Below, in pieces: positions 12,041 to 25,300 of a DNA stretch of 64,000 bases (positions are counted from its first letter, which is position 1; the number at the start of each line of letters is the position of its first letter). The position numbers and the translations under genes were made by a program. This stretch comes from Acarospora socialis (Eukaryota; Ascomycota; Lecanoromycetes; Acarosporales; Acarosporaceae): the NCBI GenBank assembly GCA_025617375.2, contig JAMYGW020000003.1, positions 2,790,001 through 2,854,000 of the forward strand, written 5' to 3'. Below the pieces are notes generated by a model. The model did not search any database and was not told where the DNA came from. It saw only the letters and a list, made by a program, of their open reading frames with translations.

Positions 12041-15000
12041 AAATTTATTCATAAACTGAATGTTGTCATTCTTCTGAAACTTTATTGTTGTCTTTTCTCA
12101 AAATATTGAAGTGTTCTTGCACAGTTCTTGAGATTCTTCTTGAATTCTCAGATATTTTCTGAGATATTATATTCTTTTTATTTTATGAGATAGTGAACTT
12201 TCTCACTAATCATTTTTCTTTTTAAAATATTCTCAACTTCATATTTCTTCTTGAGTTTGACAGATGTTTTGATGATTTGAATTGATATGAATTGATTGCA
12301 ATGCTGTAACATGAATGCATGAAATACTGAGTGTATTCTCATTTTCTTGAGTAAGTCTAGTTCATAGCTTAATTTCTTGATGTTTCATATGATCTTGAAT
12401 GATTCAATGCTCTTATTTTTCAGCTTCTTGCTTCTTTCTTTAATTCTTATGTTATTTGTTCTTAAATATACTTTTTTTTCTTTCTCAAATGATCTTGTCT
12501 TTGTTATTTGTTTCATTTACTGTCTAATTCATTTCATCAGATCTTGATGTAGTTTCTTCATCTGAGTGATATTTAAAATTGCTTTTTGACTTTATGATCT
12601 GTGTTCTTTGAAATCTTATCATATCTTTAAGTTATAATCATAATTCACATAGAAAGATGTCTTTTTCATGATCTCATTTTTTGCATTGTTGTACACAAAC
12701 TGTGCTGTTAACAACAGTCATACTCAGTCATCTTGATTTTTGTTGACATAGTGTCTCAAGTACATTTTTATCATTTAATTCATTCATTTGCTTTGTTCAT
12801 TCATCTGTAAATGATATGCTGTTGACATTTTATGTTTTATTTTGAGTTCTGCTGTAAGTATTTTTCAAAACTTGCTTGTAAACAGCTTGTTTCTGTCAGT
12901 GATAAACTCTTTTAATAATTCATGATTGCTAATCAATTCTTGCAGTATGATGTATGTCAATACTGATGCTGTTGCAGTTTCTTTGAATGAAATAAATATT
13001 GTGTACTTGATTAATCTGTTCACTATAATCAATATACTATTGAATCTTACTTTTCATGCTGAGTTCTTAGACAGTGATAGCTTTATAATGAAGTTTATAA
13101 TAATCAATTCTCATGATGCATCTGATGCATCTAGTTATGTTACTTCATTATATTGTTTATCTTAATTGATCTTGTTTCTTCAGCATAAATTGCATACAGC
13201 AATTATTCTGATGATTTGATTTCTAAGATTGTTGATGTTTGTGTTTTTTTTGCACTAAGTTCTCAGTGCATTTAACTTCTAGATGTTCTCTGACTCAGTT
13301 ATAATGATATATTTTAATGAGTTTTTTGTCTGTCAAGAAAGCTTACTTCATCTTATATATTGCTGCTAAGTTCTTCATGAGAATTTCTTTCTCATCTTCA
13401 CTTAAAATTTTGATGTGTACTGTCTGTATGTCTTCATAATTGAGTTGTCTGCTTAAGACATCTGCTTTATCATTCTCATTATTCTTTTTGTAATGAATTT
13501 GAAATTCATAGTTTGCTAACTGCTTCACTCAATGAATCTGTTGTTGATTAAGTTACTTTGTTGTTGTGAAGTTTCTCAGATTCTTGTGATCTGTATAGAT
13601 CTGAATTAACTTGCTTGTTTTTGCAAGATAAGATCTTCAATCTTGTAGTGTCTTCACTATTGCAAGAAGTTTCTTATCATAAATCTCATATCTTTCTTCA
13701 GATTCTGATAGCTTTCTAGATTGATATGTTATGAATCTTTGCTGTTTCTCTTCAATCTGATATAGACATGCTTTTACTGCAAAATCTGAAGCATTGATTT
13801 TCAGTGTCTTTTTGCATGCTGAATTGAGTATTCTCAGATGTACTGTCTCATTAAAACTTCTCTTTATTATGTGAAATGCATTCTTCTGCTCTTTATCTCA
13901 ATGTTATTTTTCACTTTTGTGTGTTAAATGCATCAGTGATTCTGCAATTCTTGCATAATTTGATACAAACTTTCAATAATAGTTTATCAGTTCTAGAAAA
14001 ACTTGTACTTTCTTGATTCATTTTGATGTTGATCAGTTTCTGACTGCTTTTATCTTTTTTAAATTCTTCTCAATCTGTTCAGATTGAATCACATAATTTA
14101 GAAACTTCATTTTCTTGATCTTGAATCTGCTTTTTGATCTCTTCATATACAGAACTTACTTCTTGAGCTTTATCAGTATTTTATGCACATGTTTCTGATG
14201 CTTCTCAAGATCTTCTGAATATATTAGAATATTATTAAGATATGTGATCACAAAATCATTGAGATATTCTCTTAATATGTCATTGATTAATCTCTGAAAG
14301 ATGACTAAGACATTTTTCAGCTTAAATGACATAACAATATACTTATAATGTCTGTATCTTGTTCAGAATGCTGTTTTTCATTCTTTATCTTCTTTCATTC
14401 TGACTTGATAGTAAACATCTTTAAGATCTAAGTTCATGAATCACTTAGTCTTTTTTAACTGATCTTGCAACTCTTTTATCAATGATAGAAGATAACTGTT
14501 GTGATGAGTTATCTTGTTAAGTTGTCTATAATCAACACATAGTCATTTTTTGTCATTCTTTTTTAATATAAACAGAATTGAATATTCTGCTGATGATTTT
14601 GATGATTTTATGAATTTTCTCTTAAAATTCTTGTCAAGATAAGTTCTGACTTTCTTGAGTTGATTTTTGCTCATTGAGTATAGTGACATTCACTTAGATT
14701 GTTTTTCATTCAATAGCAGTATTTTGTGATTTCATGACTTATACTCTGATAAGCTCATTTCTGATTGTTTGAAAATCTCATATGCATCTTTAATTGCATA
14801 TATTTCTTTCATAACTCAATCAATCTTTGAATTCTTCTTGCACAATCAAGACATTTCTAGTACTGCATCATATCTGATTGATCTTATAACATTGAATGTT
14901 ATCTCTTGTGAGTTTTCAAGAATTGAAACTTTCACACAGATTTTCTTATCAATTCTTTCAATGACTCTGTTTGTCATTCATATGTTGATTGAACAGTGCA

Positions 15001-17072
15001 CTCATTATGTCTCTAACTCTAACATATTGACTGTTTTTTGACTTATAATATTACTGTTCACTTCAAAATTCATTAATATGACAATTTGATGTTCATTAAT
15101 CACAATCTTGATTTATATTCAATAATTATTGTTCTGTTTTTGAGATACTGCAAGCTTTTTGTTCTTTAGTCTTGTCAAGAAAGCTTTTCATTTTTTAACT
15201 CACTTAATTGTTTAGTTCATCTTCAAAATTCTTAAAATCATTCTGATTTCTTTCTGACTATAAGATTTGCATACTTTAGACTGTATTGCTCAATATGTCT
15301 TTTTGAGTGTAGTCAGAGTTCATACTGATCATACTTCATCTGCAACTGACTCTCAAAGACTTTTACTCTTTGCAGAAATTTAAGTGATATATACTTTTCA
15401 CTGAAAATTCATCTTTCTTCATTCTGTGTGATATATTCTTCAGATAAGTATATCTCAATCTTGTGACTTTTTGTTCTTTAAATGAGATTTTGACAATACT
15501 GCATCATTACTACTGAAACATTCATCTTTAATAGTTATCATCAGCTCATTTAGCTAATTATATATCTTTTTCTCTTCTGCTTTCTTTTGTTGTGTTTTTT
15601 GTTTTCAAGCTTGTTTCTCTTGCTCAAGCTTGTGCTTTTTAAACTGAAGTTTTTCATCTTTTAACATCTTACATTGATTTTCTGAGTGCTGATATGCTTT
15701 CTTCAGTCTTATATTGACTTTTCATTTGTTGATTTCTTTCTGATCTGCATTTAAATTCAGTGCTTGTCAAATATTATCACTGTAATCTTTTTCTATCTGA
15801 GTTTCTCAAGTATCAGTCTCTTCAATCTTGACATCAAGAATGTTTTTCTTGATATATTTTTTTGTAAAAATAACTAATTCTTTTTCATAGTTTGATCAAT
15901 TCATCTTGTTATGTTCATTTTCTATGTTCTTGTGCAGCTTCTGAAGATACTATTTGACTTTATTTTTGTTGTTCATGTGTACTCTGCATATGTTATTGTA
16001 ACAGATTGTTTAGCTGAGAGTGTTGTGCACTATGTGTGTATTTTTCTTGACTATCACTGCAACATTTTTTCTATTCATCTGAAATCTGTTGCATTCTCAA
16101 GCAAGATGTTCAGATTTCTTGCAGTTGTAATATATTTGTGTCTTGTTTTGCAGTGTTATTTAAGACTTATTGAATCACTCTGATTGACATTCAAACTCTG
16201 TTTGTCTAGTTTTTCATGACTTTTGATGATGCTTCTTAATTATATTGAGATTTATAGAGTCTGTTCTTCTATGTCTTATTGATGAAATGTATCACTTCAC
16301 TCATGATTGAAAGCTTTCTTCTTGATCTTCTATCATAGATGACATTTAATATTTTTTTTGTTTTATCTGTTGTTCTCACTGACAACTATTAATGTTAATA
16401 CTCAGATCAATCATTCTCTGAAGATTGTCTGATTGTTTTGCTCAAACTATTTTGTCTTTGATGAACTTTCTCAACTCACAATAGTACTGATAAATAAGTG
16501 TTTTATCATTTCATCTGATAAGTGTTGCTAATTACTGAAACTCTGTGATGTATATTATTACTGATTCACTTTGTCACAAGATATAAATCTGTCTCTCTGC
16601 TGCTCTTTTTTTATCAATTACTTTGAAGACTTTTTTTAATTCTTTCTTAAATTATTTATAGTCATTGAACATAAACTCAGTGTTTGTGTTGCATTCTTTG
16701 TATCTCTTTTCTAGAAAGTCATGCAGTTTGAAATTAACTCAGTCAAAGACTGCATTTGTAAGATAGATTGTCACAAACAGTGTTTTTTCTTGATTGATTT
16801 AAAACTTCAGTTAATTAAATTCAATGTACAGATTGAGCTTAGTCACAAAAACTCACAGCTTTTCTCATTCTTCATCAAAGATATCAGATATCTGTATCTT
16901 AGATGCACTCATAGATAGTTGTATTATCTGAACTGACATCACTAATTGTGTCATCATTCTATTTGAAGTAGATGATAGAGATAAGTTTGCTTGAACTTAT
17001 CTCAAAAACAAGATTGAGACATTCTTCTGTGTGTCAGACATTGTACTTGTTATATTGTAAGAATGTTCAAAG

Positions 17073-17403
17073 TGTAATGTTTTAATCTGAGATTTCTTGA
17101 GTATGTAGAGCTAAGAATTTTATACTTATTGATATAACAACTGATCTGAAACAGTTCTGATCTTTAACTTTTAGATAATTATTGAAGTTGAACATGATTG
17201 TTTTCATAAAAAAAATAGTTCTACTATATAGAATCAGCATGTCTTGCACACTCAGCACATTCTCATGCTCAATGTCTCAATAGTGCTTTTCAGCACTATT
17301 ACACACTTTATTAAGCTTTGTGCTCATTGTTCTGTACTTTTATATACACTTTTCTGATAGTATATTCAGAACTGCTTATACTTTTTTTGGTATGATTGTA
17401 ACA
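17073..17403 (-). repeat. 5' LTR of inner Gypsy element (331 bp)
   Basis: It starts TGTAATG and ends TTGTAACA, followed by ACAAC at 17,404-17,408. It differs from the other copy mainly at transitions. Confidence 0.88.
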
Positions 17404-20400
17404 ACAACTAAGAAATAAAATGAATTTCATGTCTTTCTGATCAAATAATGTCTGTACTTGTTTAGAGACACTAGTGTTTTGATTAAAATTGTCTGATTGA
17501 ACTGTTGCATCACTCAGATTCAATTTTGCATGGTAGATGTGTGCTTTGAAGTCAAATTTCTTTGAGACATTGAGATCAATATATAGTTGTCACTTTGAGT
17601 TGAAGTGACTAAGTATCAAAGATCTCAAAAACAAGATCTGAAGATGCTGAAAGACATTTAACTTCTTTGATGTAGATGTAATAATGCTGATGTGAGTAGT
17701 TAGTTGTTTTCAAGTGTTTCTGCTAACCATATCATGTTTTTTGCAAAGATATTGATTCAGAAGTGTCTTTCTTAACTGTAATGATTTGATGACAGTGATG
17801 TAATGAGATATATACTGTCAAAGATAGCTTATTATTTTGAGGTACTTTTTGAGCTGTGTTAAGATACATAAAAATTCAAGACTAGTAATGATGACAAGCT
17901 TGACTTCTGCAGTGACAAGTTCTAAAATATTGACTTGCTGATTTAAAAGTTGCATCAAAGAGTATTCTAGAAAGAACTTTTCAGATGTCAGACAGATTTC
18001 TTTAAATATTAACTTCTCAAACATCTGTTAAAGATGAAATACATGTTTTGTTAATGTAACAGAGTATATGATGATGTCATCAACATAAGTACAGAAATAA
18101 GCTCAATATGATCATAAGATTCAGTCTATCATTTGTTGCATATAAGCTGATGTATTGTGATAATTCATAACAGCTATCTTGAATGTTTTCTGATCTCTGT
18201 GAAAGACAATGATGAGATGATGTTGATACTTTAAATTGATGTGTCATTGATAGAAGTAAATGCTGTAATTCACTGTGAAGATGTACTTGATTTTCTGAAT
18301 AATTACAAGAATAACTGTCTGTAAAAACACTGAATAAGTATCTGACAGACTGATCCTGTTGAAAATTCTGATATTAATGATGATGTGATTCTTCTGCATG
18401 TTATTTAATAGAATATATTATATAACAAAGTACAGAAATGAAAATGAGATCAATTTAAACATTCATTTTATGCAATCTTGATCATGAAGTTTGTCAAAGA
18501 TCTTATCAACAATAGTCTGATTGTTGACATCTAGTGAGTATACTCTGATCTGATTAGATTTGTACTTTTCTTTTCAATTGTCTAGAAAAGATATATTCAT
18601 TCACTTCTTTTCAGATATATTGATGATGTTGCTGTGATCTTTTCATAAATATGAGTAGTCACAAACAACAGTTTCAATTTGTGCAGCAGTGCCACAACTA
18701 AATTCTTATATCATGATGCTGATAGATAGTTTATGTTCTGATGACTCATTCATACTTGTATGAAAAATGACAGCAGCAGCTAGTATATCTCAAATAACAG
18801 TTCAGACTCATTCTTAACAACATTAAAACAAGAATACTAATACAGTATCATCAGTAGAGACTAGATAACAGTCATCAGCTTTGTATTTGATGACTTGCTT
18901 CATTCAAGATTTTCAAGAAATAATCAATGAAATGTTGTCATCATTTTGTACATGTACTTTAGTCATGATGTGATCAACAATATGAATGTAGACTGAGACA
19001 TCAACTTGTTGACAATTTGACTCAAAGAGAAAGTTTCAGTCATGAGATAGCTCAGACAGCATAACTGCAATGACAAGATTGATATGTAATGAAACAACAA
19101 TGCAACATTTAGTCAGAATAATCTGTTTGATCTGATTGACTGACTTAATAGTAATGATAAGAGAAATTTCAATGTTCTCACAACTACCAATAATAGCAAG
19201 TTTTCTAAGTAAATTCATAATTATTTCTTCAGAGCTCAGAATGTTCATATTAATTAGCATTTTAATCTTAAAATCTTCAACAATGTGAATCTTCTGTGAA
19301 ACAACTGCTGTATAATCATCTTTTTCAGACAGATAAATATCTATCTTAGCATACTGATCAAAATTGTGTATGATTAATTCAAGTTCTTGTACTAATATGA
19401 GTGATGACATCTGATAAATCACAGTATTAAAAGTTTGTTTCTTAAGAAACTGTCTGTTGACAAAAGTCATAATACAGTTTGTATTGAGACAGACAGAATG
19501 ATTGGTATTTGCATTGAGTGATAATCTTGTCTCAGCTGTAACATAGTGTCAGTCTTAAAATTCATATTTGTCTGAACTGAGTTGATTTGTTGTGATGAAT
19601 TTAATAAGAGTTGATGCATTTGTCTGAGTTGACAATTGAGTCAACATCAACAACATTGAAACTCATGATGTAGTCTTGATGTCAACAGCTAGATCTGTTG
19701 TAGTTTTTGCTTTTTTATAGTGACAATCAGCTCATAGATGCTTGTGTAATCTATTATTTAATGTAAACTATTACTGACAGATACAGCATTTAAGTCTAGA
19801 TATTTCTGTGACATGATTGATGTTGATGAAGTCTTTATGATCATGATTTTTATTCAGTGAAGTAGTCTTGTGTTTTTTCTCTCTCTTAGTAATATTCTTG
19901 ATATTATCAGCTGAATTATACATTTCATAATATGCATTCTTGTACACCTGATACTCTTCTTGTTCATTCATAGACTGTTGACTGTTTTTTATGTGATAGA
20001 CTTGCAATCTGTCATACTGGTATGAAGAATGATAAGGCTGATATGACTGATAAGAGTGATTTAGTTGATAAGAATGATTTGATGAATAAGATCATTTTTG
20101 AGCATTTGAATTGTAATGAGATTGATTTGTATTCTGATACAACTTAAATGATGATTTTTTGTTTTCAGACATTATTTAAAGTGACTAACAGAGTATCAAT
20201 AACAACAATAAATATCAATGTGATTCTTCAGCAGCATTGCTGCAATTCTGATTCTGTTGACAGTTATTTTATTGTTCATAGTTATTAGAAAACTGATTTT
20301 CATAAGAAACATAAGAAAACTGATTGTTATATAAAATTCAATTGTAATAGAAAGATCTAGATTGATTGAGTTCATTAAATCTGACATTAAAAGATTGATA

Positions 20401-21970
20401 CAGTTGAGAAGAGTGATTTCTACTGAATAACTGAGACTATTGATATTGCTGTGATCTGTTTAATAATGTTGAGATATGCTGATCTTAAGCATAGATATTG
20501 AATCAGATGTTTTTCTGTGTGTTTATGATTTCAATGAGATTCTTAATTGTTGACTTGTCAGTCAGCAACAGTAAATGCAGATATAACTCATCATTCATAT
20601 GTTCATATGTTAATAAAACTTGTGATCAATCATTCACAACAATATTAATGTTTTTATTGTGTAGAACAACATTCTGAATATAGTCAATAGAGTTTTTACA
20701 TCAATGTATGTTGTTGATAGTATAACATAGAAATTTCAGCATCAATAAGATGCAGCTAGATGAATCATGAAATCTAGTCTTTAGTGTCTTGCATCATTTT
20801 TTGACATCTTTATTGTTGTTTTGTAAGTCAATTCTAGTGAGATAACTAAGTTCTTCAGTATATCAGTGATCAGACTTGTCTAAAAGACATAATTCAAGAT
20901 TTTTCTGTAGAATGATCATATTCATGATAGTTGTCTTGACTCATACTCAATTCATGAAGAAAAAGACATTATGATAGATCTGTTTGCCATCACTAATCTT
21001 AATAAGATTAACATTGAAATTAGAATCAAAATAGTCAATGTTTCTTGCACAAAAGTGATTCTTTATACCACAATCATCAAGATCATTCTGTTCATCATGA
21101 TCAGACAGTTCTGAGAAATTTAATAAACTTGATGAGTCTGTCTGATGTGCAGTTAAGATTCTGACTATAGTCTGTTTAACTAGCTGATCTAGCTGGTCTT
21201 GAGTCATAGTGATGAGATTGTTATTCAGTGAATTGTTCAATATGTTGAGCTCAACATCAGAAAACTGATTTGACAGTGCTTCAGAAGATAGACTAGATTT
21301 ATGAGTTATTTTCTTGATGAAATTAAACAGACATTGTTCTTCAGACTGATATGAAGAAGATGAGATTGAGATCTGTAAAGTGCTGAATTTAAGACATTTG
21401 TTAAATCAAGTGATCTGTCAATAATTCTTGATGAGTGTTCAAAGTCTCTTTACTGTATGATTGTAGTTAGACTGACTAAGAATGATGTCAAGTACTGATA
21501 GTGAGCTAGACTTAGCTGAATGACAAGTAATGATGTTGATGAGATCTTAATTCAATAAACATAGTTTATTTAAATAGATAAAGTCTTGTCTGATTAGTTC
21601 AGCAAGTTGTCAAATGAGTATGATGACATTATAGAGTGAATTCAGAATAAGATAGATAGATATTGATGACTTAATGAATTGAGAATGTCAATAAAAACTA
21701 AATAGATTCAACAGAATAAACAAGTCAAGAAGATAAATAAAAAACAAGACAAGATAGAGTAACAGAACTGTTAACTGATCTACTGATCTAAAATAATGAA
21801 ATGAATATGAACAAGAAATGAAAGAGTATGATGAAGACAACAGTGTGATTGTGACTCAATTTGAAGAACTTGATAGATTCACAACAATCAATGATGTTGA
21901 GAATTTTAATGTGACAAATGATGAATCAATGATCATCATCATTGTGATGAAGTTATTGATACTATTAAAT

Positions 21971-22131
21971 TGTTATATGCATAATGTGTGAAGTGAAAGA
22001 AGAATGATATTTTCTAAACTATGAAATTAGCTAGATATAGATGAGAAATAAGCTTCATAACAAGATAAATCATGATGTAATGTCAGTGACAGTGAGATAA
22101 GAAAGGCATGCTCACTGAAAAGCTTGTAATA
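21971..22131 (-). repeat. 5' LTR of outer Gypsy element (161 bp)
   Basis: It has the same length as the left copy and the differences visible are mainly transitions. The second AAAAC target duplication follows immediately at 22,132-22,136. Confidence 0.85.
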
Positions 22132-22136
22132 AAAAC

Positions 22137-24540
22137 AAAGAATATAATTTATTTGATGTAAAATGAGCTGATTTTGTCATCAGTACTGTTGTATCTATCT
22201 TGAAAATTATATAATGTATTAAGAAAAAGATATTCTTAATCATGTTCTTGAGACTCATTATATAGCATTTCACATTGATGAGAGAATTTCTCAGTGTCTA
22301 CTACTATAATGTAAAACTTAATTTTGTGTTCTCTGAAATAGCAAATGTTTTAAAGAAACTTGTTTATCTTTTGAATTAAATTGATGAATGAAACAACATT
22401 GCTTTTATACATGATCTCAGAACAAAGTGTACAAAGACTGTCAGAAGTGATCTTGATATCAGTATTTTCAGTTAGAATTTTATCAATTTTCTGCAATCTA
22501 AAGTTAAGACAATAGATCAGATTCACAAAATTGTATTATATGTGAGAATTGAACTTCTGCACAAGTGACTTGACATTATTTTTATTTATTTTTGATGTAA
22601 ATTGAATCATTTAAAAAAAATATTAAGTACTAAAAGTTCAAAGCTGAAGCAGACTCAGAACAAAGCAGTTTTGTTAACTTTTTATGATAACAACAAAAGA
22701 GAACTCTTGTTTTTGAAAAACTGTGTATTCATTGATGAATGAGTCATTACTGAAGAAATGCTGATAAAATCTCTCTTGTATAATTATTTTTAATGAATTT
22801 GAAAGTAAGCTCTTCATAATCTTGAATTACAGTTTAAGATATTTCAGATCTTTCAAAAAAATAAACAGATTTAAGATTAAGTGATTGACAGAAAGTAGAT
22901 TTTGTTTGATTGTCAATCTCATTGTTGAATTTCTTATCAAGAAAAATAATTTCTCAAAGTGTATTGAGATACAAAGAAAGTCATGATTCATCTTTGAGAA
23001 TAAAGACACTCATAACTGTATAATCTTGATCATAAGCTCATCTGTACATTTTATGAGAGTTTAATCATTTATTAAGATTGTATTTTATGTTGATTTCACA
23101 CAGTTAAGATAATGAATCATTTTCTGCTTCAGATCAACAAGTATTCAGAGTTAAAAGAAGATAATTTTATCTTATTACATTTCTGACTCAATACATTATT
23201 CAGTGAATTTAACTTCAGTGTTTTGTCAATTTAAAATTCTTTCATCAGCAGCAGACTGCAAAAGCTACAGTTAACAATTTACATTGAAATAAATTCTTGA
23301 CATCTCTCTTCTTAATGAGACTGAGAAAAAAGCATTATCATCACTTTACACTTACATCATCTTGTTAAGCAAAGAGATGCATGTTTCAAAATATGAAATT
23401 GTTTTTGTACTTCTTGCAGTACAAATACTCATTATAAAATCATTCTCTTGCATTAATAATGAACTCTATAAACACACATCTTTAATCAATCTTCAATATT
23501 ACATAACTTGATCAACTTAATCAGAAGACTTATCATGACTGTAAAGATTCAGCACTCATTGTTTATTTTTTTTGAAATATAGATATTACTTTGCTACAAT
23601 AACTCTATGTTGATTGTGAAGACATTTAAGTTTAAAATTATCAGTAAACAGTAAATTTGTTAGATCTTTTCTTCAGTTTTCTTTTAACTTCTCTTTACTG
23701 ATATCAACATTTGTTAAGACTGTCTGAAGAGCTTTTTTATAAATAATAACTGAAATATAATGTTCTAAGTTGAGTCTCAGATAGTTTTTAATCTTGAAAA
23801 CTTTCTTTAGACACTTAATATTTGTTGAATCTATAGAGTGTGAAGAATTGAAAAAGAAGAGATGAGAAAGCTTTATATGAGTTATGTCTCAAAAATTCAC
23901 AAATTTTATCTCAACTCTTTGTCATTCAAAAACTTCAAATCAATCTTGCTCAACACTTTTCATATTGAGCTCTGACAGACATAAAGATCTGTTGTTTTTG
24001 TTATACAGTTTAGAGCATGTCTGATAACTGTAGTTGAATTTTTTGAATTAATCATCTTTAATATTGTACATCATCTCAGCAGAATTTACTCTACTGTTGT
24101 TTGAAATATATAAATCTTCACAAAGATGCTATTTAAGATTCAAAAGTTAATGTGCTGTCAGTTTTAAAGAGTTGACAATATTGATCTAATTTTAGTCAAC
24201 TGTTTTATGAGAAATTCTCTTTCATCATTGTGAATGTGTAATGAGCAGTGTGTAAAACTAAAAACATCATATAAACTTGTAACAACACTGCTCTGCATTC
24301 TGACATATAAAATGAATAAATTATAAAAAACAATCAAATTACAAACAGAAATATCAGAGTCTTTCTTTCTGAAAAGTCTGACTATAATGAAATGATCTTA
24401 AGTAAAGAACATTCTGTGACAAAAAATGATTCTTAATGTTTTAAAAGAAAAATTTAGATATCAAATATTCTTCTGAAGCTGTCAGCAGTCAATATTGTGA
24501 ATTTTGAGTCAAAGTGACATTAATGCATTTAAGAAGAAAA
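22137..24540. other. AT-rich sequence between elements, unrecognised coding traces
   Basis: No gene is called. A 60-codon minus frame at 22,827-23,009 and other short pieces on the same strand look protein-like, but I cannot assign a family. The stretch lies between the outer Gypsy and the kinase remnant and may include the N-terminal part of the kinase gene or an independent repeat. Confidence 0.3.
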
Positions 24541-24559
24541 CATTTCATCATATATTTCT

Positions 24560-25300
24560 TTTTCAGTCAATACATCTGAATCTCTGATTCAATCATCAAC
24601 AATGTAGATAGTGAAAACAACACTGAAGACAACATTTGATGTTAAAGATGAAAGTTTGTGAAAAAGATATAATGCTTTGTGTAATATCAATTGAGAAGAT
24701 CATGTTTTGACTGCTTATATCAAAGAAAGTTTATACAAAATGATCATAGTCAAGAGAATTACATTGTCTTATCTGATGAACATTAAATATCTGAAAAAAT
24801 GCAAACACAAAAATCTTGTTGTATTGCTTGAGATTTACAAGTTTGAAAATATACTGTTTGCAGTGATAAAATATACTGTAGTGATTTTGACACAGATTAT
24901 CATCATTTCATTTAAACTTTTAAAAAATCATATCTTCTGTGTGTGTAATCAGATATATGTATCATATATATTTATTAATTTGCATTCACTTACTTTTATA
25001 GATGCTTCAGAGAATAAAGTATTTATTGAAATTTAATATGATGTTTATCAATCTCAATTATTTTAAGATGTTGTTCTCAGCAAATGACTGTGTCAAAATT
25101 GATACATTACACTTTCAGCTCAATGAGCAAGATCTGATTATTATTTTTTTTCTCAATTTATGTGAATAACTATATCAGAGCTAAAGTGATTGATGTGTGA
25201 TTACTTGATGTGATAACTTTAAAGATAATAAAGAATAAAACATCATCAAATAATAGTTAAAAGCTATGCTTACAACATTTAGACTGATAATCAGTAAAAG
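24560..25300 (+). pseudogene. decayed PAK/Ste20-like protein kinase
   Basis: The 109-codon plus frame 24,707-25,036 has the layout of the N-lobe of a PAK-family kinase: a VKRI-type strand with the ATP-lysine position, the C-helix region, KHKNLVVLLEIYKFE (compare HPNIVNFLDSY in PAKs) and a hinge-like segment, ending at the HRD-loop region. Directly downstream, in other frames, are a segment resembling the DFG region of PAKs (QLNEQ) and a VDVW-like subdomain IX region with LKIIKNK (compare LEMIEGK). The catalytic domain is therefore largely traceable, but the reading is interrupted many times and catalytic residues are not preserved as such. It has the same CpG-free composition as the surrounding repeats, so it was probably a repeated gene hit by the same mutation process. 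Confidence 0.6.

Larger units (their letters stand above)
11212..17403 (-). mobile_element. inner nested Ty3/Gypsy LTR retrotransposon fossil
   Basis: This 6,192-bp element has 331-bp LTRs and exact ACAAC target duplications and sits inside the outer element in the same orientation. Parts by similarity to the third element and by motif are: gag about 16,300-17,000; zinc knuckle about 15,900-16,100; protease about 15,100; reverse transcriptase about 14,100-14,600; RNase H ending about 13,400-13,900; integrase about 12,500-13,300; and a chromodomain-like tail about 12,200-12,400. A purine-rich tract lies beside the 3' LTR at 11,543-11,558 (minus strand). An extra frame runs antisense at about 11,610-12,040. 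The element is broken, with dozens of interruptions. It is younger than the outer element by nesting. Confidence 0.88.
8954..22131 (-). mobile_element. outer Ty3/Gypsy LTR retrotransposon fossil
   Basis: This element lies on the minus strand with 161-bp LTRs and matching AAAAC target duplications. Without the nested insertion it is about 7.0 kb. Recognisable parts, in coding order, are: gag N-terminus about 20,950-21,240; zinc-knuckle region about 19,790; protease region about 19,036-19,470; reverse transcriptase about 17,800-18,700 with a YVDD-type motif; RNase H, interrupted by the inner element and resuming at about 10,895-11,143 with an IIYTDH-type motif; and an integrase region inferred from order at about 9,700-10,850. 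The element is broken, with dozens of interruptions. The LTR pair differs noticeably, mostly at transition sites, so LTR divergence overestimates age if the mutation was premeiotic. Confidence 0.85.

Noticed and set aside
21940-21970. tRNA primer-binding site next to the 5' LTR of the outer Gypsy
   Set aside because: Sequence adjoining the LTR only loosely resembles known PBS sequences, so it is too altered to assign a tRNA.
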